Origin: Roseibium aestuarii
Lineage (GTDB): Bacteria > Pseudomonadota > Alphaproteobacteria > Rhizobiales > Stappiaceae
DNA: 64,000 nucleotides
Reading direction: 5' to 3'
Assembly (NCBI RefSeq): GCF_008477545.1
Contig: NZ_VORA01000004.1
Span: 124,001 to 188,000, forward strand
Shown here: positions 1 through 8,097 of the stretch, piece by piece
How the letters are laid out: the number at the start of each line of letters is the position of its first letter
Position numbering within the stretch: the first letter of the stretch is position 1
Program-made: the position numbers and the translations under genes
The notes under the pieces: generated by a model
The model's input: the letters and a program-made list of their open reading frames with translations, nothing else
Databases searched by the model: none
What the model was told of the DNA's origin: nothing

Positions 1-1799
1 GCGGACTTGGCGGCTTCCAGGTTCTCGATGCTGGATTCCAGCTGGGTCGAGCGATACTCGAGGCGGGACACGGTGGCACCCATTTCGGCGCGAGCCTGGG
101 ACACGGTGTTGATCGCGCTGTCGAGCACGGCAAGAGCTTCTTCTGCACCAGCCTGGGTCGCAACGTTCAGCTTGTCGATGCCCAGAGCCGAGGTGGTCAG
201 GGACTGGATCGTCAGGGTGATCGTGTCGGTGTAGTCGGAGCCCACGACAACGTCTGCACCGGTGGTGGTTGCGGCGGTTTCGGTGCCCGTGTCGGTGGTG
301 GCGGTCATGCCGAGGGTCGTCGCGCTGAAGGCGGTGGAACCATCGGTCGTGCCGGTGAAGTTGTCGATCGTGACGGTGGCCTTTTCGCCGGTGGCGCGAG
401 ACGCGATGCTCACTTCGCCGGTGGTTGCGTCCACGGAAGCCTTAAGATCGTACTTGCCCGCGTCGGCCAGAGCCGTCGTGATGGCGGAGGCAACGTCAGC
501 AGCCGAGAAGGTGGCCGCTGCGGTGCTGTCGGCGCTGCCGAACGAGACCTTGACGTCGTTGACGTCGAAGGAAACGACCTGACCGGCGGTCAGGGTGAAG
601 GCATCGCTTTCACCGGCCGCAGTCACTTCGCCAGCGGCGGTCTCGGTCAGGCCCAGGTCGGAGACGACGAAGGCATCGGACGAACCGTCGATGTTGCCGG
701 TGAAGTTGTCGATGGTGATGGTAGCAGCTGCGCCCTTGGCAGAGGAGGTGAACTCCAGGCCGCCGTTGGTGCCGGTTGCCACGGTCACGTCGGTGACGCC
801 GGCAGCGGTCAGGGCAGCCTGGATGTCGGTTGCCAGAGAGGCCGCAGTGTAGTCGGTGCCGCCGGATGCGCCGGTCAGTTCCACCTTGGTGCCGTTGACG
901 TCGAAGGAGACGGTCTCGCTGGCAGCGAGGGTGAACAGCGTGTCGGAGCCGTTAACGGTTTCGGTGTCGTCGGAGCCGGTGTCGGTGATGCCGAGCAGGG
1001 TGATGTCAGCTGCAACGGTGGAGGTGGTGCCGCCAGCGTTGTCGATGGTGATGGCAGCAGCAGCACCGGTTGCAGTGCTGGTCAGTTCCAGCTTGCCGGC
1101 GTTGAGGGCTGCGGTCACGCCGGAGTCGGCGCTCACGGCGTTGATGCCGTCGACCACGTCCTGCAGGGCGATGTTGCCGGAGCCGTCGGCGGTCAGGCTG
1201 ACGGTTTCACCGTTCACGTCGAAGGTGAAGGTCGAGCTTGCATCGACGGTGATGGCCGCGTTCAGCGAGGTGGACAGCACGGCAGCGGTGCCGGATCCGC
1301 CTTCGGTGGTCTTGGCGGCGCCGGTGATGCTGGTGGTCACTTCCGCTGCGGTTTTCACCGTGTCGTCGGAGAAGTCGGAGGTGCCGTCGAGCAGGGACTG
1401 GCCGTTGTAACGGGTTGCCGTGGAGATATCGTCGATTTCCTCCATCAGCTCTTCGAATTCAGCCTGGATGTAGGTGCGCTCGGTGTCGGTCACGGTGCCG
1501 GAAGCCGCCTGGGACGCCAGGGTCTTCATGCGCTCGAGGATGTCGGCGGTGTTGGATGCACCCGCGTCAGCGGTCTGCAGAATGGAGATACCGTGGGAGG
1601 CGTTGGTCGCGGCCTGCTCCAGGGCAGTCACGTCGGAGGACAGCTTGGTGGCAATGGCCAGACCTGCCGCATCATCGGACGCAGTGGTGATACGCGAACC
1701 CGAGGCCAGCTTGGCGAGCGACGCGGACTGGTCGGCGGAGTTCATGTTCAGGTAGCGAACGGCCGTGTTCGCTGCGGTGTTCGTCGAGATAACAGGCAT
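1..1799 (-). CDS. Flagellin, C-terminus cut by window edge
   Basis: Structural subunit of the flagellar filament, exported by the flagellar type III system. Read on the minus strand from ATG at 1799 (GGAG eight bases upstream), the product begins MPVISTNTAANTAVRYLN and carries the conserved N-terminal D0/D1 helices, including ASGSRITTASDDAAGLAIA. The segment nearest the window edge (SRLEYRSTQLESSIENLEAAKS) is the start of the C-terminal D1/D0 helices, so only the last few dozen residues are missing. Between these lies a long variable region, roughly residues 190-520, built from three related modules, each starting with an F-D-V-N motif and containing an A-T-I-T-I-D-N motif, in the manner of Flagellin_IN repeats. 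Expected full length is about 630 residues, longer than typical alphaproteobacterial flagellins. Confidence 0.93.
   Translation of the reverse strand, partial: MPVISTNTAANTAVRYLNMNSADQSASLAKLASGSRITTASDDAAGLAIATKLSSDVTALEQAATNASHGISILQTADAGASNTADILERMKTLASQAASGTVTDTERTYIQAEFEELMEEIDDISTATRYNGQSLLDGTSDFSDDTVKTAAEVTTSITGAAKTTEGGSGTAAVLSTSLNAAITVDASSTFTFDVNGETVSLTADGSGNIALQDVVDGINAVSADSGVTAALNAGKLELTSTATGAAAAITIDNAGGTTSTVAADITLLGITDTGSDDTETVNGSDTLFTLAASETVSFDVNGTKVELTGASGGTDYTAASLATDIQAALTAAGVTDVTVATGTNGGLEFTSSAKGAAATITIDNFTGNIDGSSDAFVVSDLGLTETAAGEVTAAGESDAFTLTAGQVVSFDVNDVKVSFGSADSTAAATFSAADVASAITTALADAGKYDLKASVDATTGEVSIASRATGEKATVTIDNFTGTTDGSTAFSATTLGMTATTDTGTETAATTTGADVVVGSDYTDTITLTIQSLTTSALGIDKLNVATQAGAEEALAVLDSAINTVSQARAEMGATVSRLEYRSTQLESSIENLEAAKS
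260..1260 (-). repeat. Three tandem flagellin modules (~107 codons each)
   Basis: The central flagellin region holds three diverged direct repeats. The DNA encoding F-D-V-N recurs near 1213-1233, 891-911 and 556-576, a spacing of about 320-340 bases. Each module also encodes an I-T-I-D-N segment and an L-G-[ILM]-T segment at comparable offsets. These surface-exposed insertion domains probably arose by internal duplication. Boundaries are approximate. Confidence 0.7.
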
Positions 1800-1936
1800 T
1801 ATCCACTCCAGTAACTAACGGGGCCACGCCCCATACACAGGCGTGGTTCAGGCACGGGAATCCGCGCACCTGTCGTTACAACGAGAGGAGTTGCCCAAAT
1901 CAGGCGGTATTATAGATGTGGAATTGCGGGCTATGC

Positions 1937-2629
1937 TTAACTGTTTGTAAACATCGCCAGTATCTCGCCGCCGTGATTTCGCAGCAAATGCCGTAGTTTC
2001 TGTCTTGCCCTCTTGAGCAGAGCTTCGACCGCGGACACCGATGTTTCCATGATTTCCGCGACTTCCGCGTTACTGAGATTCTCCGTGTAGGAGAGCACCA
2101 GGGCAATGCGCTGATGCTCGGGAAGGTCCTGGATGGCCTGGTTCAGAAGATCGCTCGCTTCTTGCCGTTCCAGCATCTCCATCTGGTCGCTGCTTTCGTC
2201 CTGCAGCTCGGGGAGATCGTCCATGACCTCCACTTTCGGACGGCGCAGCTGGTCGATGCAGCGGTTGGTGACGACCCGGTAGAGCCAGGTGGAGAACTTC
2301 GCCCGGCCGGTTTCCCACTTCTCGCGCTTCGTCCAGAGCTGCAGGAAGGCGTCCTGCACCACGTCTTCCGCATCCGTGCCGTTGTGCAGGATGCGCACCG
2401 CGACCGCATAGCCGCGATCCACGTGCCGCTCGACGAGCTGGCGGAAGGCGTCCTCGTCGCCGGTCTTGATCCGGACAAGAAGCTCGTCGTCGGTCATGCG
2501 GCGCCAATCGGTTGCTGAAAGACGGTGCGGAACAGCATTCGCAACGTCGCGCCCGTTCGCGTGCGGTGCCGCTGCAGGGTCGACCTGAGCGACTTCGGCG
2601 TGAGCCATGGACGTGTTGGCGATACCCAT
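1937..2629 (-). CDS. ECF-type RNA polymerase sigma factor
   Basis: Alternative sigma factor of the extracytoplasmic-function group, directing RNA polymerase to a small promoter set. The 230-residue product has a non-conserved N-terminus of about 45 residues, then region 2 (residues ~50-115, with DAEDVVQDAFLQLW and STWLYRVVTNRCIDQLRR) and region 4 (residues ~155-215, with DLPEHQRIALVLSY and a helix-turn-helix SNAEVAEIMETSVSAVEALL). No anti-sigma gene is adjacent: downstream on the same strand is flagellin, upstream the divergent macA-like gene. An internal in-frame start (about residue 8 or 46) is possible. The cognate signal cannot be inferred here. Confidence 0.92.
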   Translation of the reverse strand: MGIANTSMAHAEVAQVDPAAAPHANGRDVANAVPHRLSATDWRRMTDDELLVRIKTGDEDAFRQLVERHVDRGYAVAVRILHNGTDAEDVVQDAFLQLWTKREKWETGRAKFSTWLYRVVTNRCIDQLRRPKVEVMDDLPELQDESSDQMEMLERQEASDLLNQAIQDLPEHQRIALVLSYTENLSNAEVAEIMETSVSAVEALLKRARQKLRHLLRNHGGEILAMFTNS

Positions 2630-3389
2630 ACGGGGATCCCTCGCGAAAGTGACATTGCGGGCCTTGATGGATCCGCTTCCACACTTTCAACGGGGGCTAG
2701 AAAGAAATCAGGCGCAGAAAATGAAGTAATTTTTTGAGATTTACTAGGAAAATATTGCCGAGTTGTAGGAAATATATGCCTATGTTGGATAATGAATTGA
2801 TAAAATGCCGCATACATAAAGACGTAATTATGTATTGAGTGCGTATTGTACTCTTCGTTCCTTGCGGCGATGTGTCGGAGTGCGCAGGAGGACATAAGGG
2901 GCAAAGGTCGTCGCAAGAAAGGGAACGAAGAGGCATGACGTCAGGGTTAATAAAGCATTTAAACTTAAATGAGTTCCGGCGACAGGGCAGAACGTGAGGA
3001 GCGGACCTCTTTCCAGAGTTTTCACAATGGCGTGAAGAACGATCAGGCCCTGCAAGAGCCAGCGGTGACCCTGAAAAGACGAGGAAATTTGGGTGTTTTG
3101 CGGCAAATCATGTCCGCATGTTTCCCGTGCCGGTCTTGCGACGGGGACGATACAACTGGCGTGTTGCGGTTCGCGCGCAACAACGTAAATAGCTGATGAT
3201 CGACCCGGCAGGATGTGCCGCCCGGTGGAGCGAAAAGAATAATGATTTTTTTCGCCTGGTGCGCGCGCGGCGTCGAACCGGTCTCCCGCTCGAGGGTTTG
3301 CCCCAGGGTTCGGGCGACCCGGGACCGGCGAGGCGCGGTGGGTTTCCGCAGACCGGGTCACAGGGTGCCAGCAGGAAAGAACGGATTGA
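2630..3389. other. Long non-coding region between sigma factor and macA-like gene
   Basis: About 760 bases with no credible gene; open frames here are low-quality or shadows. The stretch 2700-2960 is strikingly AT-rich compared with its surroundings and presumably holds the sigma-gene promoter. A perfect 6-4-6 palindrome CATTTA-aact-TAAATG lies at 2956-2971. A weak AT-rich hairpin (GCGAAAA/TTTTCGC) lies at 3230-3255. No RNA gene is recognised. Confidence 0.6.
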
Positions 3390-4625
3390 ATGGCTGAAGT
3401 GAAATCGGGTCGCCGACCCGGCAAGCGGGGCTTGCGCTGGCTCCTGATCACCCTTGGCGCGGTGATCGTCGGCGCTCTTGCTCTCTGGCGCTCCGGCACC
3501 CTCTCGCCGCAGGATCCCCTCTCCGGACTGATGATCTCCACCGCGCGGATTGGCACGCTCGAACAGACGGTTCTGGCCACCGGCATCCTCAAGCCCCGCA
3601 GTCTCGTCGCCGTGGGCGCCCAGGTGTCGGGGCGCATCACCGCCGTGCACGTCGCTCTGGGGGATGAGGTCGCTGCCGGCGATCTTATCGCGGAGATCGA
3701 CAGCACGACCCAGACCAACGACCTGCGCACGGCCGAGGCCGCGCTCGCCCAGGTCCGCGCGCAGCTCGTCGAAAAGCAGGCCGACCTGCAGCTGGCGCGC
3801 AAGGTTCTGGAGCGCGAGAGGACCCTTTCGGATCAACGGGCCACCTCCGTTGCGGATCTGGAAAGTGCCGAGGCCGACGTGAAGGTGACAGAGGCTCAGA
3901 TCGCGGCCCTCGAAGCGCAGGTCCAGTCGGCTCAGGTGTCTGTGGAGACCGCACAGGCCAATCTGGGCTACACGCGCATCACCGCGCCCATGGCTGGCAC
4001 GGTTCTGGCCATCGTCAATCAGGAGGGGCAGACCGTGAATGCGGCCCAGTCCGCCCCCACCCTCGTGGTGCTCGGCGATCTGACGACCATGACCGTTCGC
4101 GCCGAAATTTCCGAGGCCGACGTGGTGCAGGTGAAACCCGGTCAGAAGGTCCGTTTCTCCATCATCGGCGAGCCGGACAAGGCTTACGAAAGCACGCTGG
4201 AAAGCATCGAGCCGGCGCCGGAGAGCATCACGTCCGACAGCGCGATCTCGTCGTCATCGTCCTCATCTTCCGACACGTCTGCGATCTACTACAACGGCAT
4301 CTTCCATATCGCCAATCCGGACGGACACCTGCGCACCTACATGACCGCCGAGGTGGAGATCATTCTCGGCGAGGCGCGGGACGTGGTGCTCGTGCCCACA
4401 TCTGCCGTGCAGAAGGGCGCGGGATTGGCCCGTCCCACTGTGAGCGTGGTCACCGCCTCCGGCTCGGTTGAACCGCGCGAGGTAGAGACCGGCCTCGACG
4501 ACAAGATCAACGTGGAAATCCGCTCCGGCATTTCCGAGGGCGAACGGATCGTCACCGGACAGGCTTCGGGCACTGGCGCTGCCGCATCTTCGGGCCGCAT
4601 GGGCCCGCCGCCCATGGGTCTGTGA
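3390..4625 (+). CDS. macA: MacA-like periplasmic adaptor of an ABC efflux pump
   Basis: Membrane-fusion protein (HlyD/RND-adaptor family) linking an inner-membrane ABC exporter to an outer-membrane channel. The 411-residue protein has a basic N-terminus and one membrane anchor (about residues 17-35). It is followed by a lipoyl/barrel half-motif near residues 65-100, a Q/A/E-rich coiled-coil hairpin (~105-190), the returning lipoyl half (GYTRITAPMAGTVLAI) and beta-barrel segments. A run of eight serines near residues 287-295 is an unusual low-complexity linker. It is followed 10 bases later by the MacB-type pump, so the two form an operon. Substrate unknown (macrolides, peptides or toxins in the family). 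No TolC gene lies nearby. Confidence 0.9.
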   Translation: MAEVKSGRRPGKRGLRWLLITLGAVIVGALALWRSGTLSPQDPLSGLMISTARIGTLEQTVLATGILKPRSLVAVGAQVSGRITAVHVALGDEVAAGDLIAEIDSTTQTNDLRTAEAALAQVRAQLVEKQADLQLARKVLERERTLSDQRATSVADLESAEADVKVTEAQIAALEAQVQSAQVSVETAQANLGYTRITAPMAGTVLAIVNQEGQTVNAAQSAPTLVVLGDLTTMTVRAEISEADVVQVKPGQKVRFSIIGEPDKAYESTLESIEPAPESITSDSAISSSSSSSSDTSAIYYNGIFHIANPDGHLRTYMTAEVEIILGEARDVVLVPTSAVQKGAGLARPTVSVVTASGSVEPREVETGLDDKINVEIRSGISEGERIVTGQASGTGAAASSGRMGPPPMGL

Positions 4626-4635
4626 GGGCGCTGCC

Positions 4636-6651
4636 ATGGGATCGCACGAAATCCTGACCCAGCCGACAGACGAAATACCATTGCTGACCCTGCGTGGCAT
4701 CGGCCGGGCGTTTCCCTCTGGCGATGGCGAGGTTGAGGTTCTTTCCGACATCGACCTGGACATCCGGCGCGGAGAGTTCGTTGCCATCATCGGTCAGTCC
4801 GGATCGGGCAAGTCCACCCTCATGAACATCCTCGGCTGTCTCGACCGGGCAAGCCGGGGCAGCTACCGGGTGGAAGGGGCCGAGACGGCGGATCTGGAGG
4901 CGGACGAGCTGGCGCGTCTGCGAAGGGAGCATTTCGGCTTCATCTTCCAGCGCTATCACCTGCTGAATGAATTGACGGCCCTGGAAAACGTCGAGATGCC
5001 GGCGATCTATGCTGGCCGCAGCCTTTCCGATCGCCAGTCCCGGGCAGCCGCGTTGCTGGAGCGTCTCGGTCTGGGAGATCGCACCCATCACCGGCCGACC
5101 CAGCTCTCTGGTGGACAGCAGCAGCGCGTGTCCATCGCGCGGGCTCTGATGAACGGCGGCGATATCATCCTGGCCGACGAGCCGACCGGCGCGCTCGACA
5201 GCCGCAGTGGCGAGGAGGTGCTGGCCGTGCTGAAGGAGCTGCATGCCTCCGGCCGCACCATCATTCTCGTCACCCACGACGCGGGCGTTGCCGCCATGGC
5301 GGAACGCATCGTCGAGATCAAGGACGGGCGCATCCAGTCCGACCTTCCCAACCCGGTCTCTGCCGACGCGCGTTTGCTTGAGACCGAGGCGGACATCGGC
5401 CCGAGCGGGTCTGAGCCCAGCGTCTCTTCGGGCGGTGGCTTCCGGCGCCGGATCGAGCAGGTCTCGGAGTCCTTCCGCATGGCCCTGCGCTCCATGCAGG
5501 CCCATCGGGTGCGTGCCCTGCTCACCATGCTGGGCATCATCATCGGCATTGCATCCGTCGTCTGCGTGGTTGCGCTCGGCACCGGGTCTCAGGAAAAGGT
5601 GCTGGAGAATATTTCGAGCCTCGGCACGAATACGCTCGAAATCTTCCCGGGCAAGAGTTACGGCGACGTGCGGTCCGGCAAGATCACCACCCTGTCCGTG
5701 GGCGACGCGGAACAGCTCGCCCGTCAGCCCTATGTGGCAGCCGTCACGCCGACGGTCTCGACCAGCCGCACCGCGCGCTACCGCGGCGAGGAGGCGTCCG
5801 CCCAGATCTCCGGGGTGGGGGAGGGCTATTTCGCCGCCAAGGGCTCGAGGCTTCTGGCCGGAAGCTTCTTCGACCGGTCCTCCGTGCGCAGCCGCGCCCT
5901 CGACGCCGTGATCGACGAGAACACCCTTGCCGCCCTCTTCGCCGATGATGCGTCACTGGCCCTCGGGGCGACGATTTTCCTCGGAGACATGCCGGCTCGG
6001 GTGATCGGCGTGGTGGAAACCCAGCAGGGGGGCTTTGGCGGCAGCCAGAACCTCGCGGTCTATGTCCCCTACACGACCCTGCAGACCCGAATGCTCGGCG
6101 ACCTGAGCCTGCGCAGCATCACGGTGCGGGTCTCCGACGAGGTGGACAGCGATCTGGCGGAAACGGCGGTGACCGAGTTCCTCACCCTGCGCCATGGCAC
6201 GAAGGACTTCTTCATTCTCAACACGGATGACATCCGCGAGACCATCACGGCCACCACCCAGACGCTGGCGCTGCTGATCGCGGCCATTGCGGTGATCTCG
6301 CTCTTCGTCGGGGGCATTGGCGTCATGAACATCATGCTGGTCACGGTCTCCGAGCGCGTGTCGGAAATCGGCGTGCGCATGGCGGTGGGCGCGCGGCGCG
6401 GCGACATCCTCCAGCAGTTCCTGATAGAGGCCGTTCTGGTCTGTCTCGTCGGCGGCGTTCTGGGCATCCTGCTGGCGCTGGCTTTCGGCTATGCCTTCTC
6501 GCTGCTCGGCTCCAGCTTCCGGCTCATTTACTCGACGGACTCCATGATCTGGGCCGTCGCCGTCTCCAGCCTCATCGGCATCGTCTTCGGCTATCTCCCG
6601 GCCCGCAACGCCTCGCGTCTGGACCCGGTCGCGGCGCTGTCCGGGGGCTGA
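4636..6651 (+). CDS. macB: MacB-type ABC exporter (ATPase fused to permease)
   Basis: Inner-membrane mechanotransmission ABC protein working as a dimer with the adjacent MacA-like adaptor. The 671-residue protein has an N-terminal ABC ATPase with Walker A GQSGSGKST (~residue 53), signature LSGGQQQR (~156) and Walker B ILADEPTGALDS (~178). It is followed by a membrane segment (~295-315), a large periplasmic MacB_PCD domain, and three C-terminal membrane helices in an FtsX-like domain (~545-665) with the motif GGIGVMNIMLVTVSER. Length matches the family. The ATG at 4636 follows the adaptor stop by ten bases. Substrate cannot be read from sequence. Confidence 0.93.
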   Translation: MGSHEILTQPTDEIPLLTLRGIGRAFPSGDGEVEVLSDIDLDIRRGEFVAIIGQSGSGKSTLMNILGCLDRASRGSYRVEGAETADLEADELARLRREHFGFIFQRYHLLNELTALENVEMPAIYAGRSLSDRQSRAAALLERLGLGDRTHHRPTQLSGGQQQRVSIARALMNGGDIILADEPTGALDSRSGEEVLAVLKELHASGRTIILVTHDAGVAAMAERIVEIKDGRIQSDLPNPVSADARLLETEADIGPSGSEPSVSSGGGFRRRIEQVSESFRMALRSMQAHRVRALLTMLGIIIGIASVVCVVALGTGSQEKVLENISSLGTNTLEIFPGKSYGDVRSGKITTLSVGDAEQLARQPYVAAVTPTVSTSRTARYRGEEASAQISGVGEGYFAAKGSRLLAGSFFDRSSVRSRALDAVIDENTLAALFADDASLALGATIFLGDMPARVIGVVETQQGGFGGSQNLAVYVPYTTLQTRMLGDLSLRSITVRVSDEVDSDLAETAVTEFLTLRHGTKDFFILNTDDIRETITATTQTLALLIAAIAVISLFVGGIGVMNIMLVTVSERVSEIGVRMAVGARRGDILQQFLIEAVLVCLVGGVLGILLALAFGYAFSLLGSSFRLIYSTDSMIWAVAVSSLIGIVFGYLPARNASRLDPVAALSGG

Positions 6652-6688
6652 GGGCAGGGAAAGGTTGGCGACCCTCCCCGAAACGCGA

Positions 6689-6716
6689 CAAGGCCCGGAA
6701 TTGCTCCCGGGCCTTG
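6689..6716. terminator. Bidirectional terminator between macB and dctM
   Basis: A perfect 10-bp stem, CAAGGCCCGG and CCGGGCCTTG, with an 8-base loop, is followed on the plus strand by TTCTTGTTG. It lies between two convergent genes (stops at 6651 and 6738) and can serve both. The same arm sequence recurs at 37671-37704. Confidence 0.85.
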
Positions 6717-6737
6717 TTCTTGTTGCTCATGATCGTG

Positions 6738-8093
6738 TCAGCCGTAGACCAGCCTTGGCAGCCAAGTCACGATCTCGGGGAAGAGCATGCAGAGCACCAA
6801 CCCCATGACCTGCAGCCCGAGGAAGGGCAGGGCGGACTTGAAGATGTCCGACATGGGGATGTCGGCCGGGGCCACGCCGCGCAGATAGAAGAGCGCATAG
6901 CCGAAGGGCGGTGACAGGAAGCTCATCTGCATATTGACCAGGTAGAGCACCCCGAACCACAGCACCAGGTCGTCCGGGCTGTCGAGGCCGAAGGCCTGGG
7001 CGCCGAGCGCCTTGATGATCGGCACGAAGATCGGCACGCAGAGCAGCAGGATGCCGACCCAGTCCAGGAACATGCCGAGGATGATCAGCACGATCTGCAT
7101 GATGATCAGGATGCCCCAGGGGCCGAGGCCCGTGGCTTCCAGCGCCCCTTGCACGAACTGCTGGCCGCCCTCGAGCACGTAGAGCCCGACGAAGATCGTC
7201 GCGCCGAACATGATCCAGATCACCATGGCCGAGGCCTTGAGGGTGGTGATCGAGGCTTCCCGCAGGGTCTGCCAGTCGAGATTGCGGTGGATCGCCGCCA
7301 CGATGATGGCACCGAAGGTTCCGATGCCGGCGGCTTCCACAGGGGTCGCCACACCGGTGAAGATCACCCCCAGCACGATGGCGATCAGCGCGATCGGGGC
7401 GGACATGCCCGACATCAGGCGGATCTTCTCCCGGGTCGAGACGCGCTCCTCCAGCGGGATCGGCGGGCCCTTCTTCGGGTCGATGTAGCTCATCACGATC
7501 ACGTAGACGATATACATGCCCGACAGCAGCAGGCCGGGAACGACGGCGCCGATGAAGAGCTCGCCCACCGACTGTTCCGCCACCACCGCATAGATGATCG
7601 CCAGGATCGACGGCGGGATGAGGATGCCCAGCGTTCCGCCGGCCATGATCGATCCCATCGCGATCTTCGGGTCATAGCCGCGCTTGAGCATGGCGGGCAG
7701 GGCGATGATGCCCATGGTGACCACGGCCGCGCCGATCACGCCCACCATTGCCGCCAGAACGGTCGAGGCGATGATCGTCGCCGCCGCAAGGCCGCCCTTC
7801 ACGCCGCCCAGCACCTTGTAGATGACGTCGAACATCTCGTTGATGATGCCCGCTCGCTCCAGCATGGAGGCCATGAAGATGAAGAGCGGGATCGCCGAGA
7901 GTTGATAGTTGGTCATCAGCGGGAAGATGCGCGAGGGGACGATGTTGAGCGCCCTCTCGTCGCCGAGGATGAACAGGAAGACACACGCGAGCCCCCCCGT
8001 GACGAAGGCCAGCGGCAGGCCTGCCATGAGCAGGACGAGCAGCGAGCCGAACATGATGAGTGTCAGCCACTCGATTCCGATATCAAGTCCCAT
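6738..8093 (-). CDS. dctM: TRAP transporter large permease (DctM)
   Basis: The main membrane subunit of a tripartite ATP-independent periplasmic transporter, carrying the ion-coupled translocation path. The 451-residue protein is strongly hydrophobic with about a dozen membrane segments and DctM hallmarks such as AIPLFIFMASMLERAGI and GGTLGILIPPSI. It starts 4 bases after the DctQ-type gene ends, so the two are co-translated, and the binding protein gene precedes them. The likely substrate is an organic acid, judged only from the solute-binding protein. Confidence 0.93.
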   Translation of the reverse strand: MGLDIGIEWLTLIMFGSLLVLLMAGLPLAFVTGGLACVFLFILGDERALNIVPSRIFPLMTNYQLSAIPLFIFMASMLERAGIINEMFDVIYKVLGGVKGGLAAATIIASTVLAAMVGVIGAAVVTMGIIALPAMLKRGYDPKIAMGSIMAGGTLGILIPPSILAIIYAVVAEQSVGELFIGAVVPGLLLSGMYIVYVIVMSYIDPKKGPPIPLEERVSTREKIRLMSGMSAPIALIAIVLGVIFTGVATPVEAAGIGTFGAIIVAAIHRNLDWQTLREASITTLKASAMVIWIMFGATIFVGLYVLEGGQQFVQGALEATGLGPWGILIIMQIVLIILGMFLDWVGILLLCVPIFVPIIKALGAQAFGLDSPDDLVLWFGVLYLVNMQMSFLSPPFGYALFYLRGVAPADIPMSDIFKSALPFLGLQVMGLVLCMLFPEIVTWLPRLVYG

Positions 8094-8097
8094 CGGC

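Noticed and set aside
3196-3402. Short plus-strand frame ending inside the macA-like start
   Set aside because: Low-complexity, Arg/Gly-rich translation with no family likeness and no good ribosome site; overlaps a firm gene.
2828-3836. Long minus-strand frames overlapping the macA-like gene
   Set aside because: Compositions rich in Arg/Ser/Pro typical of antisense shadows; the plus-strand gene there is unambiguous.
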